From: Krasilnikovozyma curviuscula
Taxonomy: Eukaryota; Basidiomycota; Tremellomycetes; Cystofilobasidiales; Mrakiaceae
Direction: 5' to 3'
Assembly (NCBI GenBank): GCA_014825775.1
Contig: MVAQ01000040.1
Span: 55,158 to 119,157, forward strand
DNA: 64,000 bases
Positions within the stretch are counted from its first letter, which is position 1. Every line of letters begins with the position of its first letter. This document shows positions 45,626 through 59,608 of this stretch, piece by piece. A program made the position numbers and the translations under genes. The notes beneath the pieces were generated by a model that was given only the letters and a program-made list of their open reading frames with translations, had not been told where the DNA came from and searched no databases.

Positions 45626-47190
45626 TCATCTTCTCCTACTCCAATTGGCCTTGTTATTTCCGGAGGCTTTCCTCCTCTTCATCGCGACCAGAACCTTTTC
45701 AAATACCTTGAGGGCGTCCTCTTCCTCCATATCTAACAGCTCGTCTGCCATTCCCACATCCTCAACATCAGTCGCCGTCCCAAGGGGGCCATCGAATGTC
45801 ACATTCTCATCGTCCTCCTCATCATCATCATCTTCCTCTAGCGAAGACAGCGCAAGCAGAGTCGAACTCGAAGTATCGGATGAGGTCGATTCGGATGTCG
45901 ACGTCGATGATGGAGAAGAGGATGCTAATTCAGCCTCTTCAAAATCACCTGAAGTGTTATCGACAACTTTAGATTCTTTGAGTTCTGGTTTGGCGATGGC
46001 TTGCTTGACAATCGAGTCAGCCATTATCGGTGAATTTTTATTTACCTTCTTCTTTTCTTTCGCCGCTGGTGGTGGTGGTGGGGCGACTGGTGCTGCTGCT
46101 GCTAACGGTTGTTGTTTTCTTATCCCAGCTGGAATTTCATCAATGTCGTAGAAGGATGCATGACCTAACTCAATTTGTGGGTTCCTGGTGGCATAAGAAC
46201 TTGAAATCAGCGGGACAGCCCCCGTGATATTGGAGGTTAGCGAACTACTCACTTGAGGAGAGCTTTAGCTTGTGTATCAAGTTTAGTTAGTGCCGTCTCA
46301 TATTCTTTTTGGTCATCGACGTCTCTGTGCGAACGCGAATATATCTCAGCATCGGTTGCCCCTCAAGGCTCGGAGCGGCTGCAAACGGAAATGGAAAACT
46401 CACACATCAAGGTGTTTAGCAGCAGCAGCCAGCTTTGCAACCTTGGTACCAGGTTCGACAATATGAATAGCGTTCTTCTGCTCTGGTTCAGCAACCTCAG
46501 GCTTTTTTTCCAGGTCTGTCTTCAACACCGCACCTTTTTTAGGTGGAAGCTTCCTGTCTTTGGATGCTGCCTTCACTGCAGCTTGAGACTTTGCCTTCCT
46601 GAGCCCTGCATTCACTATAGTTGCTGGCTTGGTACATGAGTCGGACGCTGATGATAACGTGTAGTCTGTCATACATTCGGCTGGGAGTAACGGCACGCCA
46701 AGGACCGGATGAGCACAATTAGGTTAAAAACTCGCGAAGATGTACGCGCGACATTTGATTAACAAGACTTACAAACAAGACATCTGCCTATCTGGCAAGA
46801 GGCTGAGAGAACACCCGTCAGCTTCAAGCAGTCCTATAAACCGTGATGAACCAGGGAAGTTTTGAAGGATCGTCAGCCCCTTCGACGCGAGCAACCTTGA
46901 TTTTTCTTTCCGTCTGCTCTGGAGCAGATCGAAGATATGATTCTAGGACTTACAATACCCTGGCCGTCGATCGCACAGCCACCACAGTTTCTCTCGTCCT
47001 CAAGGATGTTGACGCACTGATACGAAGAGCCTCGCTGTTCAATTGTGCGACCTTTTCCAAGGTAGCACGCGTGCTGCCCCCTGGGACAAAGATCTGAGAG
47101 TTCACCACGTCCAACGAGCTCTGAGACGGTCGGCAGGGCTAAAGATGATCGGAGAAGAAACGAAAAGGAAATAAGGATGATGAAGAGCAT
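45626..47190 (-). CDS. PriA-like secreted cysteine-rich protein with long charged C-terminal region
   Basis: Start MLFIILISFSFLLRSSLALP, a signal peptide cleaved near residue 18-20. The next 110 residues match the PriA family of basidiomycetes: CPRGQHACYLGKG, YQCVNILEDERNCGGCAIDG then QGIDCLKLTGVLSASCQIGR, and CLVSECMTDYTLSSASDSCT, with the CGGC and paired cysteines. PriA-type proteins are secreted and in mushrooms are linked to fruiting; in yeasts the role is unknown. Here the domain is followed by a lysine/alanine-rich stretch (KAKSQAAVKAASKDRKLPPK), a proline run, a serine/glutamate run (EDDDDEEDDENVTFDG) and a basic end, in all about 300 residues that look unlike secreted proteins. Splicing is in frame through every junction (for example GI/DCLK, V/SECM, HLDV/DV, LLK/NPQ), so the fusion is not an artefact of one bad join. 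Confidence 0.8.
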
Positions 47191-47789
47191 AGCTGGGCTG
47201 GGAACGGGTGAAGCTACGGTCCAAGGGGGCGAGGGCGGTTTCGAGGGGGAATTGCGGGTCAGTGAGGGGTGAAAGTCTGTCCGTCGTTTTGTACCAAGAC
47301 GAACACCGTGTTGTAAGATAGAGAGGTTTGTTCTTCAAGTGTTGTTCTGGTCTTTCACTGTTGAGAGAAAAGGTTACAAAAAACAGAGCCTCAGTGAAGG
47401 TTGGCCTATCCGACGACCAGCAAACCTTCTTTTTCGCTTCCCCTCCCTTCCGCGTGTTGATTTGCCGATTTCCTCCCTTTTCTCGATATGTTTGCTTCCT
47501 CGCTGACAAGATCGACAATCACTCTTTTGGAGAAGAAACACATTGGTGCCTCTGTCTTCATAATTAAAGATGTTTTAAGAATGGTGGCCACGCAGATAGA
47601 CTTGCCTCCTTAAACTTCAAACTCGCTCATAGAAAGACTAGAACCATATCTTCCCAGAGTACTGGTTGTCATTTATGAAACGACTATATGAGGTCTGTCC
47701 AATCTGTCCTATGACGCAGCAAACCTCTGGACCACACTTGTCTTGAGCAAGGTATAAAACTCGGTGCGGACGCGACATACTTTACACGA
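47191..47789. other. Intergenic region
   Basis: About 600 bp between the PriA-like start and the protease stop. A TATAAAA at 47753 on the plus strand is too close to any start to serve a gene I can support. Open frames here are short. Confidence 0.5.
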
Positions 47790-49977
47790 TTATGGCTGCG
47801 ACAGATTTGATGCATCAGGATGTATTGGTCCAGCCTTTGGAGGTAAGAGAGATCCGTCAAAGGAGCGACGACCTTGTTTAGTGTTTCCTGCGATGGTTTG
47901 ACTGACGACGGTGTGGCTCTCGGACTGTTCTTTGTCGGAGAGCAGTGGACCTCCTGTAAAGTATAGGAGCTGGTACTGGATTGAGAGAAGAAATTAAATA
48001 GTTAGAAAGGCCTTGTGAGAGCTTCTCCGTCAGACACTGTGAGGTCTCTATTCACCGGGTCGTTAATTCTATGCAATAGCATTTAAGTATAGAGATCAGT
48101 AACCTCCCACAAAGACAGTGATGGTTGCTCACCGAAGCTTCCTAGTGCTGACTTTGAATGCCTTGAGACACGAGACTGGGTCACGAACTTGGTATTTCGA
48201 CGGGGCCCACTCCTCCTTTTCTACGAGACTCTCAGTCATACTCGGCATCTTTTTCCTTGTCTCTCTTGAGATATCATTGTCATATTTGGACCCATCCTGT
48301 GTGTTTATTTCAGGATCATCGCCTTTCATACAGACGGTTATTCGAGACTGGAGGTTTTGGAACGATAAGGAGAAATCTGGTGGGGTTTGATCTTTAAGAG
48401 ACATCTCAAGAGTGTCGTTGAGAAGTTCCTGCAACACAATAGAGAGTAAGGCTAATGTGACTCAAATGTTGGTTGAAGAAGGGCCTAGAAGTACCAAAGC
48501 TCGATCACGAACATCCTTAGGCACAGGCGTAGCTGGATCACTACAGAGGTTGGTGAAGCAAGTTGATGTAGGCTCTGTCGTTGGAATCTCTCAAAAAGAA
48601 ACGTGTTGAGAAATGAGAGGGGGAAGTTTTGCTCACCACATCAAAATATCTGAAAGATACATTGTTATCACGTAAGTGCAGGACATACAGGAAAGGTTAA
48701 GCAAAGCACAGGCGATGGAACTCAACTAATCTCGTCCGTCTCTTCAACTTCAATACCAATCACAACACGCGAGTGTCCCTGATGTTGCAAGACGCAAGGA
48801 AACTTGTGAGTCATCGTCACGCCGGGGGCAAGCGACCTCGCAGTGGTCGCATGGTGACGTCCTACTCGATCCGAGTCTTCATCGGAGAAGTACTGTAGCA
48901 ACCATCTTTGGAGACGGATATGTGTTGGGGTTTCGGTTTCACGTTCCACTCTGGAGAAGTCAACGAGATGGCAGGGGATTCCGCGCGAGATGAACATAAC
49001 GTAGAGGTCTGTCACCCCAATCCACTGCAAAGGGCAATCCTAAATTAGCTGCAGACCAATTCCAATTCAAGTGTTTTCATCTTTTACTTTTTGTGAGCCA
49101 CCAATATGGCTGTCCAGCTGCTGCTCCCCAACGAGATCGAATCCAAGCTTCCAAGCATCTTCAAGCCACTGCTGAAAATTCTTCACGCTGGGAACAAGAC
49201 CTGCCCCACGCCAGACAGAAGCATATGATGGATTCTCGTACAGAGCTGTGACAACCATCAAGTCTGTAGACGAAGCATGTTGGTGATTGACTGAGCCGAA
49301 TGTTGAAGAGCAATGAGAGACTGAACGTACAGTTACGGTACCCACAGATCCAACCGAGGTCCCATCGACTTGAAATATGACAGAAAGTACCTAACAATGC
49401 AGATTTACAGGTCAAAACACGCGAGATAATGTAATAAACTCCTGCAACTGAACAGACCATCAGAACAGATCCTCGCCGCTCTCGTAGATCCCTTCAGCAG
49501 AGTATCTTCAAGGACCTGTTTCAGAATAGGAATAAGACCTGTATTTAGAGAAGAATCATGGTCAATGAGCAGACTAGACACCGACGCAAGTTGATCCAGT
49601 TACGTATAAGACAAATTCACCTGGACTGAAGTCATCGGGCACATCCTCTAGTTTTCCATCATACCAGCTCCACCTACCCAAAAGATTCAGCAGTTATTGA
49701 GTACCAGCTTCTTCCAAGGTGAAACGAGAACAGGAAACTCTCACCAGGCATCATGACTATTGAGAATGGGCGTCACGATTGAGGTCCAGCTTTTCGAGAC
49801 TCGTGCACAGTTAGCCTACGAAATGAGGGATATCAGTGACTCTCAAGTGTTTAGAAAAGATTGGATTCTCACTAGGTCAGAAACTCGACTCAGTCTGAAA
49901 ATCTCTTTCAGAAGTCGACGGTTTTTGCCGACAAAACAGGCTGCCCCGCCACTGCTTGATTGACTAATTGCTGCCAT
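47790..49977 (-). CDS. C78-family cysteine protease (ZUFSP/Mug105-like) with N-terminal F-box
   Basis: Start MAAISQSSSGGAACFVGKNR, then an F-box-like helix set: RRLLKEIFRLSRVSDLANCA then RVSKSWTSIVTPIL. The protease follows: WDLGWICGYRNYLMVVTALY carries the catalytic cysteine in WxCGYRN, the mark of peptidase C78. Then ENPSYASVWRGAGLVPSVKN, QWIGVTDLYVMFISRGIPCH, LQHQGHSRVVIGIEVEE (catalytic His in HQGHSR) and ILMWDPATPVPKDVRDR (catalytic Asp in DPA). The C-terminus has CLKAFKVSTRKLRINDPYQL then LYFTGGPL. ZUFSP/ZUP1 enzymes cleave K63-linked ubiquitin chains in genome maintenance; S. pombe Mug105 is the yeast relative. A 13-nt exon at 48056-48068 (INDP) restores frame. About 490 residues. The human enzyme has zinc fingers instead of an F-box. 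Confidence 0.82.
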
Positions 49978-50896
49978 TGCAGCAAAGTATTGGGCTTCCA
50001 TAGGAGGCTCGAAGTACCTTTTTTAAAATTGATTGTGACTGTTTGAGGGCTACCTCAATGCAGCTGGTCTGAGCCTGATACCAAGAAAGGGTGACGCAGG
50101 GGACACTGTCGTATGACGACTAACAGGGCCTTTTTTTCTAGTTACCGGCTAAGAATTGGAAGAAGTATGAGACGATCATTTTGGAAAAGGTTTAACAGAC
50201 CGATTGCCAGTATAAACATTCATGCAGTAGTGGAGCGAGTAACGAGCAATCTGTCGTGGGTCTCCACACTGACCAGCAGCTCAGTCAGCCTTGCTAACGA
50301 ACACCAACAGAGGGACACGAGGAAGATCTGCAACTACCTTGGACCAGGACGAAGAAGGCGACGCAGCTATGACAGCGGTTTCCTTACCTTGAGTGAAGAT
50401 ATCACCGAAACGCACATGAATGCTCGCTTTGCCATCAGGTGGCTGCCCACCTCCACCTTGATCGAAGCACTGCGCTTCGCGCTGTCTGCAGGCTGGCTAG
50501 CTCAAAACAGATCGCAGCACAGGAACAATTTACCATACGTCCGCTTTTCCGTGAAGTTCTTCAACAAGAGTCCAGGGGTTCGTTGTCCTGGGAAGAAGCA
50601 TGCAGATTCCAAGGGTCTGGTACATATATTGGGGAGGAGCTGGGTTATTGCTTGACACCGTTGACGGCACCACTATCCCTCTAGCATGATTTCTTTGATA
50701 GTGCCATTTCTCGACCTTAAATTTCTGTTGTTTATATCAAAGACCTGTAATAGGTGCTGAATTACCACCATTCAATTACTTCAATTTTATGGCATGCTAT
50801 CCCCTAGTATTCAAAGAGACTGATCAGACTAGCTGTCGAAAAAAAACAAGCGATACCGCCTGAAACACTAATAGTCTTTTTCTAGATAGAGGATCT
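49978..50896. other. Intergenic region with an uncertain open frame
   Basis: About 920 bp. The plus strand has an uninterrupted 180-codon frame (50113-50655) and an overlapping one in another frame (50439-50684) whose residues look more natural (AAHLHLDRSTALRAVCRLAS, SSKQIAAQEQFTIRPLFREV). A spliced reading from an ATG at 50167 to 50684 can be drawn, but it needs introns of 38 and 29 nt, too short for this genome. I do not call a gene here with any confidence; no family recognised. Confidence 0.3.
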
Positions 50897-52431
50897 TCAT
50901 TGCATCACCAAAACCGATCGGAATCTCGCAGTGTTCTTCTCCATCGCAGCGTAAGCCTCCTCGACCTTTCCCAGAGGGAACTTCTGGATCAAGCATTTGA
51001 TTCCGGTGAGCTCAGCAAATTCAACAGATTCCTGAGCGTCAATGTGGCTACCGGCTGGCCAGCCCTGGACTTTCAGTCTTTTAGGGATCAGATCAAGAGA
51101 ATTGATGTTGATGGGCTTTCCAGCTGATTTCAAGGACGAGTAACCATTTTCAGTTTTTTTCTTTTCTTTTCCACGGAGAGAGAGCGAAAACGGACCTTCA
51201 AGGGCAAGCAGAGTGCCGTCAACAGCCAAGCCCTTGAGCAACTGAGCGGCATCGCCTCCGCCGGTAAGCATCACTACACTCGCCCCGCCAAGCTCTTGGA
51301 GTTTCTCTGCTGGATTGCTCTTGCTGGCATCGATATATAAATGAGCACCAAGATCCTTTGCGAGCTTTTCTTTACTGTTGGAGCCGGAAATAGCGACGAC
51401 CTTGTACCCCATCTTGGCCGCGTATCTGTTGAGTTTCCAAAGGTCTGAGAGCTGCTTTTCACTTTTGACACAGGCATGAAACTACACTTACTGGATTCCA
51501 AGGTGTCCAAGTCCACCAAGCCTATTCGAATGAATTTGAACTGCGTCAATCAGGGTTATGCACAAACTTTGACGATGCAAGAGAGGTCTGCTTACCCTTG
51601 AATAGCGACGACAGAACCAGGAACGATGTTCAATTTCCTTAGAGAGTTAAAAACTGTTACACCAGCACAGAGTTGAGGTGCTTGCTCAGCTGGATCAGTG
51701 TCGGCGGATAACATGACGAGAGCTTCCGAGCGTAAAAGAGCATATTCGGCGTCTGATTGAAATCAAAGATATCAGTGATGAAGACCATCAAAGGAGGACA
51801 CCGCTTAATCTTACAACCACCATCGACGGTGATACCGTTGATTATTTCGTTGGAACAAGTGACAAAGTCTCCCTTCAAACAGCTGTGGCAGTGGTTTTCG
51901 GTACAAGAACCTCCATGCCAGGCGCCTCTGTAAAGAGAGGAAGAGATAGCCAACGGTATTGTCAACAAGCGTATGCCAGACAAAGGACATAATGAAGGTA
52001 CCCACCCAACCCTCTGACCAACCTTCAGGACATTTTCACTGTCAGAAACAGCAGCGATCTCACCAACGATCTCATGTCCAGGGATTCTGTCGGCGAAAGA
52101 CATGATACCGTTCTTGACGAAGTCATCGGACCTACAAATGCCTAATAGAAATAACCCCCCAAATGCTGGTATTAGTGGGCAGACTAGAACGAGATGGTGT
52201 AAAGTAAACGTACCACAGGCCAAAACCTTGATCAACACTTGACCCGCCTCTGGCGCTTTGAGGTCGACATCAATAATCTTGAAATCTCCTCCACCCTATT
52301 AGTATAGAGTTTCCCAACAGAGAAAGTAAGTTTGTGAGCTAATTGGCGAGAGCAGGAGATGGAAGAGATAATCAAACCTGAGGAATCACAGCAGCCTTGT
52401 ACGTCTTTGGCAAAGTAGTTGGGACAGTCAT
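50897..52431 (-). CDS. Zinc-dependent alcohol dehydrogenase
   Basis: Start MTVPTTLPKTYKAAVIPQ at 52431; about 345 residues. Medium-chain dehydrogenase features: VLACGICRSDDFVKNG (catalytic zinc cysteine), GHEIVGEIAAVS (catalytic zinc His and Glu), GGSCTENHCHSCLKGDFVTC (structural zinc cysteines), AIQGLGGLGHLGIQYAAKMG (NAD(P)-binding Rossmann GxGGxG) and KRLKVQGWPAGSHIDAQE. The end is AYAAMEKNTARFRSVLVMQ. The reading frame near 51155-51200 stays open through an intron; removing it joins LLALE to AGKPININS, as in relatives. The enzyme interconverts alcohols and aldehydes in the cytosol (ADH1-like tetramer group with alcohol dehydrogenases of class GroES/zinc). Substrate unknown. A TATA box sits about 90 bp upstream. 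Confidence 0.9.
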
Positions 52432-53121
52432 TTTTAAGTGTAAATAAAAAGCAAGTTCGAGTAAGGGACAAATGATCTGAGAAATGAGATGAAAATTGAG
52501 AAATGTAAACGAATGTTTTATACCCGCGGCTCTGTTCACCTCCATTTCAGCTGGGCCTCCACCTTATGTAAATTACTCATCACTAACTATACATATCTTT
52601 GTCACGAACTCGTAAGTCTTTCGGAAAGCCACGGAGAGGAAGTATCTCGATAGGTTTAATCAGATGTTTGCCCTCACTTGTTGTAGCACACCTCTCCGGC
52701 GTCCGGCATCGCAGACAGCTGCCTGCAGCTACTACCTGGGATCAGGCCCCCTCTGACCAACCATGGTCGGTTAGACCGTGGTGGATTGCGTGTACGAATA
52801 ACTTCCAGACACATTTTTCTCTCTTAACAAGGCGTCCTTCTCATGCTATTGAGCTGAAAGGCGATGTCGACGCGGTTTACGATTGTGCGAATCCTAAATA
52901 TCTGTCCAAGGTTTCAGCTACCTGTCCATGAGAAAGGTATGCCCACCTCTTCATCCTACTCAAGGACTTCCAGCGCTGAGAAGTATGAGATGCCATCCAG
53001 CGAGAAATTTTCAGGTCCATAAATATTCGCCTTCGTCGACACGAAAGCAAACTCGCATGACCGCCAGGTTGATCCACTGGACATTGTCTTCAGAGAAAAT
53101 CTTCCCAGCAAGTTCACCAAC
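52432..53121. other. Divergent intergenic region
   Basis: About 690 bp between the alcohol dehydrogenase (minus) and the UPF0538 gene (plus). A 110-codon plus-strand frame (52599-52931) has no family character. One TATA box belongs to the dehydrogenase. Confidence 0.5.
52516..52522 (-). promoter_or_regulatory. TATA box of the alcohol dehydrogenase
   Basis: TATAAAA on the minus strand, 85 bp upstream of the start codon. Confidence 0.5.
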
Positions 53122-54004
53122 ATGTCTTCAGGAACCTATGCCCCCTTCAATCCCCGTCCAGCATCCCCACCTCATCCCATAACATCGTCAATAGGCACGC
53201 TGGAGAGTGCAGTCCTCACAGTGAGGTAAGTAAACCAACTCTCTCGGTCCACCCATGATTCCCGGTTTGCAACACTCTACATACTGACATCGGGATCTTT
53301 CTCTTTCGCTTTTGTTTTGCTATTTATGATCTATGACTGTGGGCAGGATAATAAAGTCATTTCCCTATCGAACGATGAAAGCCCTCGTGCTCCCTTCGAT
53401 AAATTTCCACACGACGACTGTCGGCGAGCTCAAGAAACTGTGTCAGGACACGATAACAGAAGGGAAAGTGCCTGGCTTCAGACCTTTCAAGACGTGTGTC
53501 AATGGTACGTACGACTGAGAGAGGAAGGACCTCAGCGGGGAGGGAAACTTTTTGTTGACTTGTCGTGACTGGATATGCCTACAGATTTGGACACGATTAA
53601 GATCTATACTCACGCTCACGGTTCCAAAGTATGTACTTTCACTAACTCTGATGCCAAAGCTCGCTGTCTCACGGACGCCGCTCTGCAGACAATGAACCTG
53701 ATTATCAACCTTACCAACGACGACACTGAGATACTCTCTGACGATTCCAAGACGCTTGAGTTATACGGGCTTGGTAAGTGTTTATTTAAGTTTTATGTTA
53801 CTGCTCATGTCAAACGGTCTTAACCTTGTATTCACTTTATGCACGACCGCACAGAAAACGAGTCTGAAGTCTCGTTCTTTATCAGAAAAGATTACGACGA
53901 TTTCAAGCTGAATCCTGAGGTGAGTTTTCTCTGACGAATTTTCTTCTATCGCGATTCAGAAAGTTGACGTTTGTATGATCGGACGTCAGACCAAATGGGA
54001 CTGA
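53122..54004 (+). CDS. UPF0538 family protein (C2orf76-like)
   Basis: Start MSSGTYAPFNPRPASPPHPI; about 150 residues from six exons. The conserved core reads VLTVRIIKSFPYRTMKALVL, then SINFHTTTVGELKKLCQDTI, PFKTCVNDLDTIKIYTHAHG / SKTMNLIINLTNDDTEILSD, KTLELYGLENESEVSFFIRK and DYDDFKLNPE. A ubiquitin-like fold is plausible, with the LVL-beta strand and the YGLENESEVSFF end. Human C2orf76 has the same order and ends NPISSW; here a last exon (acceptor at 53989) gives NPETKWD, which fits. Function is unknown in all species. Without that last intron the protein would end NPEVSFL. Confidence 0.8.
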
Positions 54005-54502
54005 AGCACAACCTGCGCAATCAACACTGACGCAAGTAACTCGTCCTTGTACGTGACGAATGTCTGGATGTGAAAATGTGCAGATGGTGTCAGTGTTAGG
54101 GCTGATCAGTTTAGTATCGATGTGACGCATTAGAGGGGCTTGTTGTACTTGCTTTTAGGATATATCCCGTCGTCTGGATTGTACTCTTTACGTACGTTTT
54201 TTTAATTGAGCTCGTGTGTACTGAAACAGAAAGTGCAAGACAGCCTTTCGGGGTTTAAAGAGATTACAGAGACTGATATTCATGGTTTAAACAGATACTC
54301 ATGTTGGAAAGAGGAAAAATCATCAAACGACGTTACATCTATGAAGTGATTTTTCTAATAGGCGTCGAGGGTCAACCAACAGGGAGGTTTCAAAAAAACA
54401 AAGATTCCAAGCGAATTGAAGGAGCCGCGCAAAAGAAAGGAGAGAAAAGGAAAGAAAGCAAGCGAGACAAATAGAAACATTTCATTTTGTATTTGAAGGA
54501 AA
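54005..54502. other. Convergent intergenic region
   Basis: About 500 bp between two convergent stops. It contains a purine-rich stretch (54420-54480). No gene or RNA recognised. Confidence 0.55.
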
Positions 54503-57214
<2,712 letters not shown>

Positions 57215-58432
57215 TTCTGAGAGTAGTTCTGCAACAGAATTAAATTACAGTGGTCAGTTCCAGTTGGTTGATAGGTGCTGGAAGGTGAGATGGGAAATCG
57301 AGTAACAGCCCCTTATGCGGTGACAGGAGAAATCGCTCCATTAGGCCTCTGCTGCCAGTACCATCTCGCCCAAGTTCCTTGCCGGAACCTTTTCCTTACA
57401 ATACATCCATCCACTTGTACCTTACTGTGGTCCAGCAGATGATACAACGCGCTTTTGGTGCGTCCCGATAGGTCGATCCTGTCCAGCGAAGGAAACTTCA
57501 CGAGAAAAAAAAGATGGACGATCGATACTTACTTTGGGTAAAGATACGAACTGGATTTCGACACAGAGGAAATAGGATGAGTCAGAGCTGTTAAAAAGAG
57601 CAGAAAGCAAGAGGGTCTAAGGGCAGGGGCCACACCTTTCTATGGTTCGATGCTGTCGAGAGAGAACGTGTCGAGGCGACGCTCGTCACGCTAAGAGCTG
57701 GGCGCCACAGCTGAAGAGAAAAAAAAACATCGCCTCCTTCCCATTCAGTCTTCCCACAGATCAGCCAAACTTTATATATCGCAATTTCAGATGTTTGACT
57801 GAATGGAATGAGGATGAGGCGCTGTCAAGGTCCTCCTTTAAGAGCCCAGCCCAGTTCAGAGGCATCTTCTCATAGCTTGAAATGGAGATTTTCCTTTGCT
57901 CTGCGGCTGATAGACACTCCATCTGATAGATAGCTTCCCTGTAGAGAGTGAAACGTGTTTCATCCAGGTCTATGTACAGCTTCCATCAGCATCTTCAGCA
58001 GAGTATCTCACCAAATGTAGATGATTCCTTCCCCCTGCATGCTTCCTTCTATCCTGGTTATCTTTAAAACACTCTGAGCACCGGCATCTTCTCACTATAC
58101 AATGACCTCTTTGACAAGAGCGTTCGGATCGACCAGGAAACGGAAAGATCGTTCTTCTTACCGCATTTGGCGGAACTGATATCGCGATCAAGCCAGCCTT
58201 CTCAACCCACGAAAAGGAGCAGAACCCAGTCTTTTGCAAAGCAACCTCACTCTGTACCCAGTTTGTTAGGTCTTCGTGGGAGTTCAAGGTCCAGGCTAAG
58301 CAAGTGGCGAGATTGCAGACTCTTCCCGGAGAATCTCGTTTCGTGTGAATCGAGATACCATTTCAGCCTGAAACCAAAGTGGAACCGAGTATCTCGCCCT
58401 TGATTGAAGGCAGCAAAATTGAATTGAACGAG
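57215..58432. other. Divergent intergenic region, UGP1 / nitroreductase
   Basis: About 1.2 kb. A 105-codon minus-strand frame (57970-58287) and plus-strand frames in the same place lack family features. The region must hold both promoters; no clear TATA box is seen near either start. Confidence 0.5.
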
Positions 58433-59608
58433 ATGTCCAAAGCTTTTTTAGATGCTGTAGCTGTAAGCTCTTCTTCTCCTTATCCGATGAACAGGTCTGT
58501 GGTGCTTTTGCTGATTCTAAATCCCATTCGGCTGCTCAAACATCCATTGCTGCAGGTCAGGCGTAGTCATTACGCTCTCAGTAAAGCCTCGCCTATCAAC
58601 ACGGCAGCGATCACTGAAATCGGTAAGGCACTATCGTCCGCCCTTGCTGTTCAAACGCTAGGCTTTGTCTGATAAACCTCCATGTTTCTCTTAGTCCAAA
58701 AGGTAGTCCGTGACACCCCCTCAGCTTTTAACTCTCAATCAGGTCGTGCTGTGGTTGTGACGGGCTCCAAGTCTGATAAAGTCTGGGAAATCGTGAAGGT
58801 TGGGTACATTGCTACTTTGGGGGACGACCGTGTGTTCCTTTTTTTTTCAGCTATTCCTCGTCTGACATCGGCTTCCCAGAGATCTGACAGCTTCGAGTTG
58901 TTTTCATAGAAACTGCTATCGCTGCCGCTGAAAAGAAAATCTCTGAATACTCAGCTGGATACGGATCCGTTCTCTTCTTTGAGGATGAAGCTGTCCTCGA
59001 TGGCTTCGTTAAGAAAATTCCAGGCCTGAAGGATCTCTTCCCAGTCTGGAGTCAGAACTCTACAGGTGAGTGACATCTTCCTTTCGAGAGACTACTCCTC
59101 GTCGCTGAAAGAACGTCGATGGACTGGGGCGACGCTCTGGTGATTGCCGTACTCGACTATTGACTTCCATTCGGTTGTGTTTTTGTTCTGAAGGTATGGC
59201 CCAATTCAACGTTTGGACTGCTCTCAGTGCCGAAGGACTTGGTTGCAGCTTGCAAGTAAGTGCGCCGCGGTTCTCATATTCATCTGGAGTCCGGTGGAAA
59301 CCTAGTTCCGGCGCTCACCCGTTTGCCCTCTGCGTTGAATTCAATATCAGCACCACGGACAATTTGTTCCTGGTGTCACAGAGACTCTCGCCAAAGAATT
59401 TGGCCTGCCGACTTCTTGGAAGGTGTGTCAGGCGCGTTCTTGCTTCGTCACTGCTGCATGCTGATCCTGCTCCTGTCGCATACTCCTCCAAACATTATAG
59501 AACACTGCTATTCTTCCTTTTGGTACTCCAACTGGCCCGCCTGGACAATCTGGTCGTGATAAGACATACGAGCCGATCGAAGGTAGAGTGTTGACGTTCT
59601 CCGATTAA
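58433..59608 (+). CDS. Nitroreductase-like protein (HBN1/FRM2 type)
   Basis: Start MSKAFLDAVA, with an intron before VRRSHYALSKASPINTAAI. Then VQKVVRDTPSAFNSQSGRAV (the P-SFNSQS FMN-binding block), VWEIVK, ETAIAAAEKKISEYSAGYGS, VLFFEDEAVLDGFVKKIPG, LFPVWSQNSTGMAQFNVWTA and LSAEGLGCSLQ / HHGQFVPGVTETLAKEFGLP / NTAILPFGTPTGPPGQSGRD, ending GRVLTFSD. About 200 residues, as in S. cerevisiae Hbn1 and Frm2, flavin proteins with a role in lipid signalling and nitro-compound or oxidative stress. The join between VWEIVK and ETAIAA (58795-58913) is not resolved: the simple splice is out of phase and a short exon may lie between. An in-frame stretch before the ATG has no other ATG. Confidence 0.85.

Noticed and set aside
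45645..46151. 168-codon serine-rich plus-strand frame opposite the PriA-like tail
   Set aside because: It mirrors the acid-rich and proline-rich coding repeats on the minus strand, which splice in frame to the PriA domain.
47753..47845. TATAAAA followed by ATG and a GTAAGAG donor on the plus strand
   Set aside because: The TATA to ATG distance is only about 32 bp, there is no acceptor giving a protein, and the region is the end of the protease gene on the other strand.
51150..51215. Lysine- and serine-rich insertion in the alcohol dehydrogenase
   Set aside because: It is an in-frame intron; removing it restores the family sequence LLALE-AGKPIN.
52599..52931. 110-codon plus-strand frame upstream of the UPF0538 gene
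   Set aside because: No recognisable domain, no start context or splice links to the gene, and it lies in a promoter region.
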